From: Gordonia spumicola
Lineage (GTDB): Bacteria; Actinomycetota; Actinomycetes; Mycobacteriales; Mycobacteriaceae
DNA: 64,000 nt
NCBI RefSeq assembly: GCF_009932475.1
Contig: NZ_BJOV01000005.1
Coordinates: 1,736,001-1,800,000, forward strand
Reading direction: 5' to 3'
Every line of letters starts with the position of its first letter. The first letter of the stretch is position 1. The notes beneath the pieces were generated by a model. That model did not search any database. It saw only the letters and a program-made list of their open reading frames with translations, and was not told where the DNA came from. A program made the translations under genes and the position numbers. Below, one piece after another: positions 62,451 through 64,000 of this stretch.

Positions 62451-63812
62451 TCAGAGGAGGACACCGGGGTTGAGGATCCCCGCGGGATCGAGGGCCGCTT
62501 TGATCGTCGCGGTCAGGTCCATCACGTCGTCCCCGACCTGATCGCGGAGCCAGCCCCTCTTGAGGCGTCCGACTCCGTGTTCACCGGTGATGGTGCCGCC
62601 GAGTTCGATGGCGAGATCCATGATCTGCCCGAACGCCCGGTTCGCGCGGGCCGTCTCGTCGACGTCGGACGGGTCGTGGACGATCAGCGGGTGGGTGTTG
62701 CCGTCACCGGCGTGGGCGATCACCGAGATCGTCACCTTGTTGTCGGCGGCGATCGCCGCGACACCGTCGATGAGGGCCGGCAACTCCGGAAGGGGCACGC
62801 CGACGTCTTCCAGCAACAACGAACCGAGCCGCTCGACCGCCGGGATCGCGGCGCGCCTGGCCTGGGTGAACATCTCCGACTCCACCGCGTCGGACGTGCT
62901 GAACACCTCCCCCGCACCGCAGTCGGCGAAGGCCCGCTCGATGAGCTCCACCTCGGCGACCCCGGCGGGCCCAGGCGCGTCGGACTGCGCGACGAGCAAC
63001 GCCCCGGCACTCCGGTCGAGGCCCATCGACAGCATGTCCTCGACGGCGTTGATCGACACCGAGTCCATGAACTCCAGCATCGCCGGACGGATCTGCGACG
63101 TCACGGCGAGCACGGCCCGGCTCGCCGCGTGGACGCTCGCGAACGAGCCGACCACGGTGCACGCCGGGGCCTGCGGCGGAAGCAGTCGCAGCGTCACCTC
63201 GGTGACGATGCCGAGCAGCCCCTCGCTGCCGACGAACAGTTTCGTGAGCGGGAGTCCGGCCGAGTCCTTCAACTGCTTGCCGCCCAGGCGCAGGGCGCGA
63301 CCGTCCGCCAGCACCACCTGCAACCCGAGCACGTAGTCGGTGGTCACGCCGTACTTGACGCAGCACAGTCCGCCCGCGTTGGTCGCCACGTTGCCGCCGA
63401 TCGAACAGATCTCGAACGACGACGGGTCCGGCGGATACCAGAGCCCCTGCTCCGCGGCTGCCGCTTTGACCTCAGCGTTCAGGAGTCCGGGCTGGGCCAC
63501 CGCGGTCCGGGTGGCCCGGTCGACGGTCAGGTTCCGCATCTTCTCCGTCGACAGCGTGACCGCGCCGTCGACCGCCGTCGACCCGCCGGACAGGCTGGTC
63601 CCGGTGCCGCGAGTGACGATCGGCGTCGCGGTCGCCGCACACCAGCGGACCACCGTCTGGACCTCGGCGGTCGTCGTCGGCCTGACGAGGGCGAGCGGCG
63701 TCCCCGCGCTCGGATCGTTGGCGCGATCGAAGCGATACGCGCCGAGGATGTCCGGGTCGGTCACCACCGTTCCGGTGGGGAGAAGCCCTGCCAGTTCCGT
63801 CACATCCGCCAT
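62451..63812 (-). CDS. FAD-linked oxidase (GlcD / D-lactate dehydrogenase type)
   Basis: 453 residues. The FAD-binding type-4 domain has VTRGTGTSLSGGSTAVDGAV and GGNVATNAGGLCCVKYGVT. The C-terminal FAD-oxidase domain has VIAHAGDGNTHPLIVHDP and GTITGEHGVGRLK. It oxidises a 2-hydroxy acid such as glycolate or D-lactate; the exact substrate is not determined. ATG 63812 is chosen by homology; the frame is open to 63866. Confidence 0.9.
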   Translation of the reverse strand: MADVTELAGLLPTGTVVTDPDILGAYRFDRANDPSAGTPLALVRPTTTAEVQTVVRWCAATATPIVTRGTGTSLSGGSTAVDGAVTLSTEKMRNLTVDRATRTAVAQPGLLNAEVKAAAAEQGLWYPPDPSSFEICSIGGNVATNAGGLCCVKYGVTTDYVLGLQVVLADGRALRLGGKQLKDSAGLPLTKLFVGSEGLLGIVTEVTLRLLPPQAPACTVVGSFASVHAASRAVLAVTSQIRPAMLEFMDSVSINAVEDMLSMGLDRSAGALLVAQSDAPGPAGVAEVELIERAFADCGAGEVFSTSDAVESEMFTQARRAAIPAVERLGSLLLEDVGVPLPELPALIDGVAAIAADNKVTISVIAHAGDGNTHPLIVHDPSDVDETARANRAFGQIMDLAIELGGTITGEHGVGRLKRGWLRDQVGDDVMDLTATIKAALDPAGILNPGVLL

Positions 63813-63872
63813 GGTTGCGACACTACGTGCCACAGAACGCGATTCTGAGACGATGCTGTGATTCAATCGTTA

Positions 63873-63929
63873 CGGGCGAATGTGGCATTCGCCCGCATGC
63901 AGGGGGGAGACGGGATTTCACGGTCTCCC
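63873..63929 (+). promoter_or_regulatory. Two hairpins in the 5' region of the last gene
   Basis: Hairpin 1 is a 10-bp perfect stem CGGGCGAATG/CATTCGCCCG with a TGG loop (63873-63895). Hairpin 2 has the 7-bp stem GGGAGAC/GTCTCCC with an 11-nt loop (63905-63929). They suggest a structured leader of ~100 nt. It matches no riboswitch that I can name. Confidence 0.4.
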
Positions 63930-63978
63930 AGCCACCGGCCGTCGACCCCGACGGTCGAACCGAACGGAGAACGTACTC

Positions 63979-64000
63979 GTGAACATTCTGAAGAAGGCAC
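63979..64000 (+). CDS. First seven codons of a gene cut by the window end
   Basis: GTG start with a GGAGAAC ribosome-binding site 8 bp upstream; the peptide begins MNILKKA. The basic start is compatible with a signal peptide, but nothing more can be said from this fragment. Confidence 0.45.

Noticed and set aside
63873..63978. c-di-AMP (ydaO-type) or cobalamin riboswitch
   Set aside because: The conserved core sequences of neither class can be found; only two simple hairpins are present.

Overview
The window is a 64-kb piece of high-GC chromosome from a mycolic-acid-producing actinobacterium (order Mycobacteriales). The best anchor is the block 13.9-24.2 kb. It runs ahpE, a DUF3052 gene, a lipoprotein, aceE, mabR, fabD, acpM, kasA, accD6, which is the order around Rv2238c-Rv2247 in Mycobacterium tuberculosis. 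Only one ketoacyl-ACP synthase gene is present (no kasB), and the flanking content is unlike Mycobacterium. A Gordonia-like genus is my inference, not something the sequence proves. Many genes start with GTG, several look leaderless, and neighbouring genes often overlap by 1 or 4 bases.

Layout. 0-2.7 kb: the 5' part of cobD, a spermidine-synthase-like methyltransferase-fold protein, a mycothiol-dependent-isomerase-family protein, tRNA-Val and a small membrane protein. 2.8-9.1 kb (minus strand): a compact five-gene operon encoding an FAD/NAD(P)-binding protein, a small membrane protein, a zinc-ribbon/FHA protein, a CPA2-type cation:proton antiporter and a degenerate Ser/Thr kinase. A K+ channel lies just upstream. 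This operon is the strongest candidate for an undescribed system. 10-13.9 kb: tRNA-Cys and two paralogous SGNH proteins, one secreted and one fused to a membrane O-acyltransferase. 13.9-24.2 kb: pyruvate dehydrogenase E1 and the FAS-II/mycolate operon with its regulator. 24.2-32 kb: DUF3145, a serine hydrolase, a membrane protein, and an echA-fadD-adh fatty-acid/alcohol module. KstR-like boxes lie in front of adh, and a tandem-TetR regulator is divergent from the module.

32-36.4 kb: a DUF222/HNH protein, a Mce-associated-type protein, and an acyl-CoA dehydrogenase translationally coupled to a GntR regulator. 36.5-38.15 kb: tRNA-Asn followed by a 1.6-kb mini-island, bounded by a 54-bp direct repeat that copies the tRNA 3' end and its terminator. 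The island carries one orphan gene and a decayed fragment. 38.2-48.6 kb: four regulator-effector pairs. These are hydrolase/TetR, MMPL pump/DUF302/CsoR-type sensor, TetR/thioesterase, and FAD monooxygenase/TetR/MFS pump. Three of them have recognisable palindromic or repeated operators.

48.6-64 kb: an ABC exporter with its two-component system, tRNA-CAU, an OPT transporter, dnaG, a small DUF1508 protein, DUF4262, an unrecognised 1005-residue protein, a lipoprotein, an FAD-linked oxidase, and the first codons of a gene with a hairpin-rich 5' UTR. No rRNA, CRISPR array or intact insertion sequence was seen.
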